DNA from: Sulfuricurvum sp.
Lineage (GTDB): Bacteria > Campylobacterota > Campylobacteria > Campylobacterales > Sulfurimonadaceae
Assembly (NCBI GenBank): GCA_014764075.1
Contig: JACXUE010000093.1
Coordinates: 1-5,174 of the forward strand
Length of the DNA stretch: 5,174 nucleotides
Reading direction: 5' to 3'
Numbering within the stretch: the first letter of the stretch is position 1; each line of letters starts with the position of its first letter. The notes below the pieces were generated by a model, which saw only the letters and a list, made by a program, of their open reading frames with translations, did not search any database and was not told the DNA's origin. Position numbers and translations under genes: made by a program. Shown in pieces: positions 4,911 to 5,174 of this stretch.

Positions 4911-5174
4911 TTATATCTCATAATAATGGGGTTGATACGCTTGATCGAGTTCTGAGAGTTTCAGAGCGAACAACCCCCGCATCTTCTCTTCGATATCCCC
5001 CCAAAAATACTCAAGTATTAAACTCGATCCGGTATTCCCGTCGATCTTGTAAAACGGTCCTTCTAACGCTTCGATAATCTCGACAACCTCTATTTCGTGA
5101 CTGGGGCGCGAGAGCTTGTATCCGCCGCTAGATCCCCGAATACTTGAGACCAAATTATTACGTCGCAATATCGA
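4911..5174 (-). CDS. Rrf2-family transcriptional regulator, C-terminal part (5' end outside window)
   Basis: The last 87 residues of a minus-strand gene that runs off the right edge; the true start is not in the window. The visible part opens with SILRRNNLVSSIRGSSGGYKLSRP, written here over the edge from 5174, which matches the end of the recognition helix and the wing of Rrf2 winged-helix proteins (LxKAGLVxSxRGxxGGYxLA). It continues with EIEVVEIIEALEGPFY, the start of the long dimerisation helix region, and ends QPHYYEI. IscR- and NsrR-type members carry three cysteines after the EGP segment to hold an iron-sulfur cluster; none is present here, so this protein probably does not bind a cluster in that way and is closer to the CymR-like, cluster-free type. 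A TTG at 5166-5168 is an internal codon, not the start. Target genes cannot be told from this window. Confidence 0.85.
   Translation of the reverse strand, partial: SILRRNNLVSSIRGSSGGYKLSRPSHEIEVVEIIEALEGPFYKIDGNTGSSLILEYFWGDIEEKMRGLFALKLSELDQAYQPHYYEI

Noticed and set aside
4886..5077. 63-residue plus-strand open frame
   Set aside because: It is antisense to the conserved Rrf2 wing and dimerisation region, with no ribosome binding site.
1..5174. CRISPR arrays, tRNA/rRNA genes, insertion sequence ends
   Set aside because: No regularly spaced repeats, no tRNA-like cloverleaf with a TTCGA arm in the gaps, and no terminal inverted repeats with a transposase were seen.

Overview
The window most likely comes from a sulfur-oxidising or related member of the Campylobacterota (Sulfuricurvum/Sulfurimonas-like). 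This is inferred from the style of the proteins, the mixed base composition with T-rich, weak -35 promoters, and the gene set (ModD with a partner methyltransferase, an RhlE-type helicase, a DUF4015 putative glycoside hydrolase, an Rrf2 regulator). No marker gene proves the taxon.

Layout from left to right. Positions 1-216 are AT-rich and hold no intact gene: a short open frame running off the left edge on the minus strand, some imperfect palindromes, and a good promoter (TATAAT) with a GC-rich hairpin just upstream of it. Next comes a two-gene plus-strand operon: a class I SAM-dependent methyltransferase, joined by an ATGA stop/start overlap to modD, a quinolinate phosphoribosyltransferase-like protein of molybdenum loci. 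Immediately after modD lies what looks like a frameshifted, truncated start of a TOBE/Mop-type molybdate-binding domain. The minus-strand gene rhlE, a DEAD-box RNA helicase, converges on it. Divergent from rhlE is a GTG-started secreted protein with a carboxypeptidase-regulatory-like N-terminal domain and a DUF4015 glycoside-hydrolase-like barrel. Behind it is a decayed N-terminal fragment of the helicase gene hrpB, carrying two frameshifts and cut off after the Walker A region. The right edge holds the C-terminal half of an Rrf2-family regulator on the minus strand.

How it fits together. The methyltransferase and ModD are probably made together and may act on one small molecule linked to molybdate uptake; this is inference from coupling and family context. 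The other genes look like independent units. The most interesting signals are in the gaps. Two recognisable gene remnants (TOBE/Mop and hrpB), a 16-bp exact direct repeat linking the end of the DUF4015 gene to the hrpB remnant, and a possible terminase-like fragment at the left edge suggest gene loss and rearrangement at several junctions. I found no evidence for a CRISPR array, tRNA, rRNA, intact mobile element or defence system.
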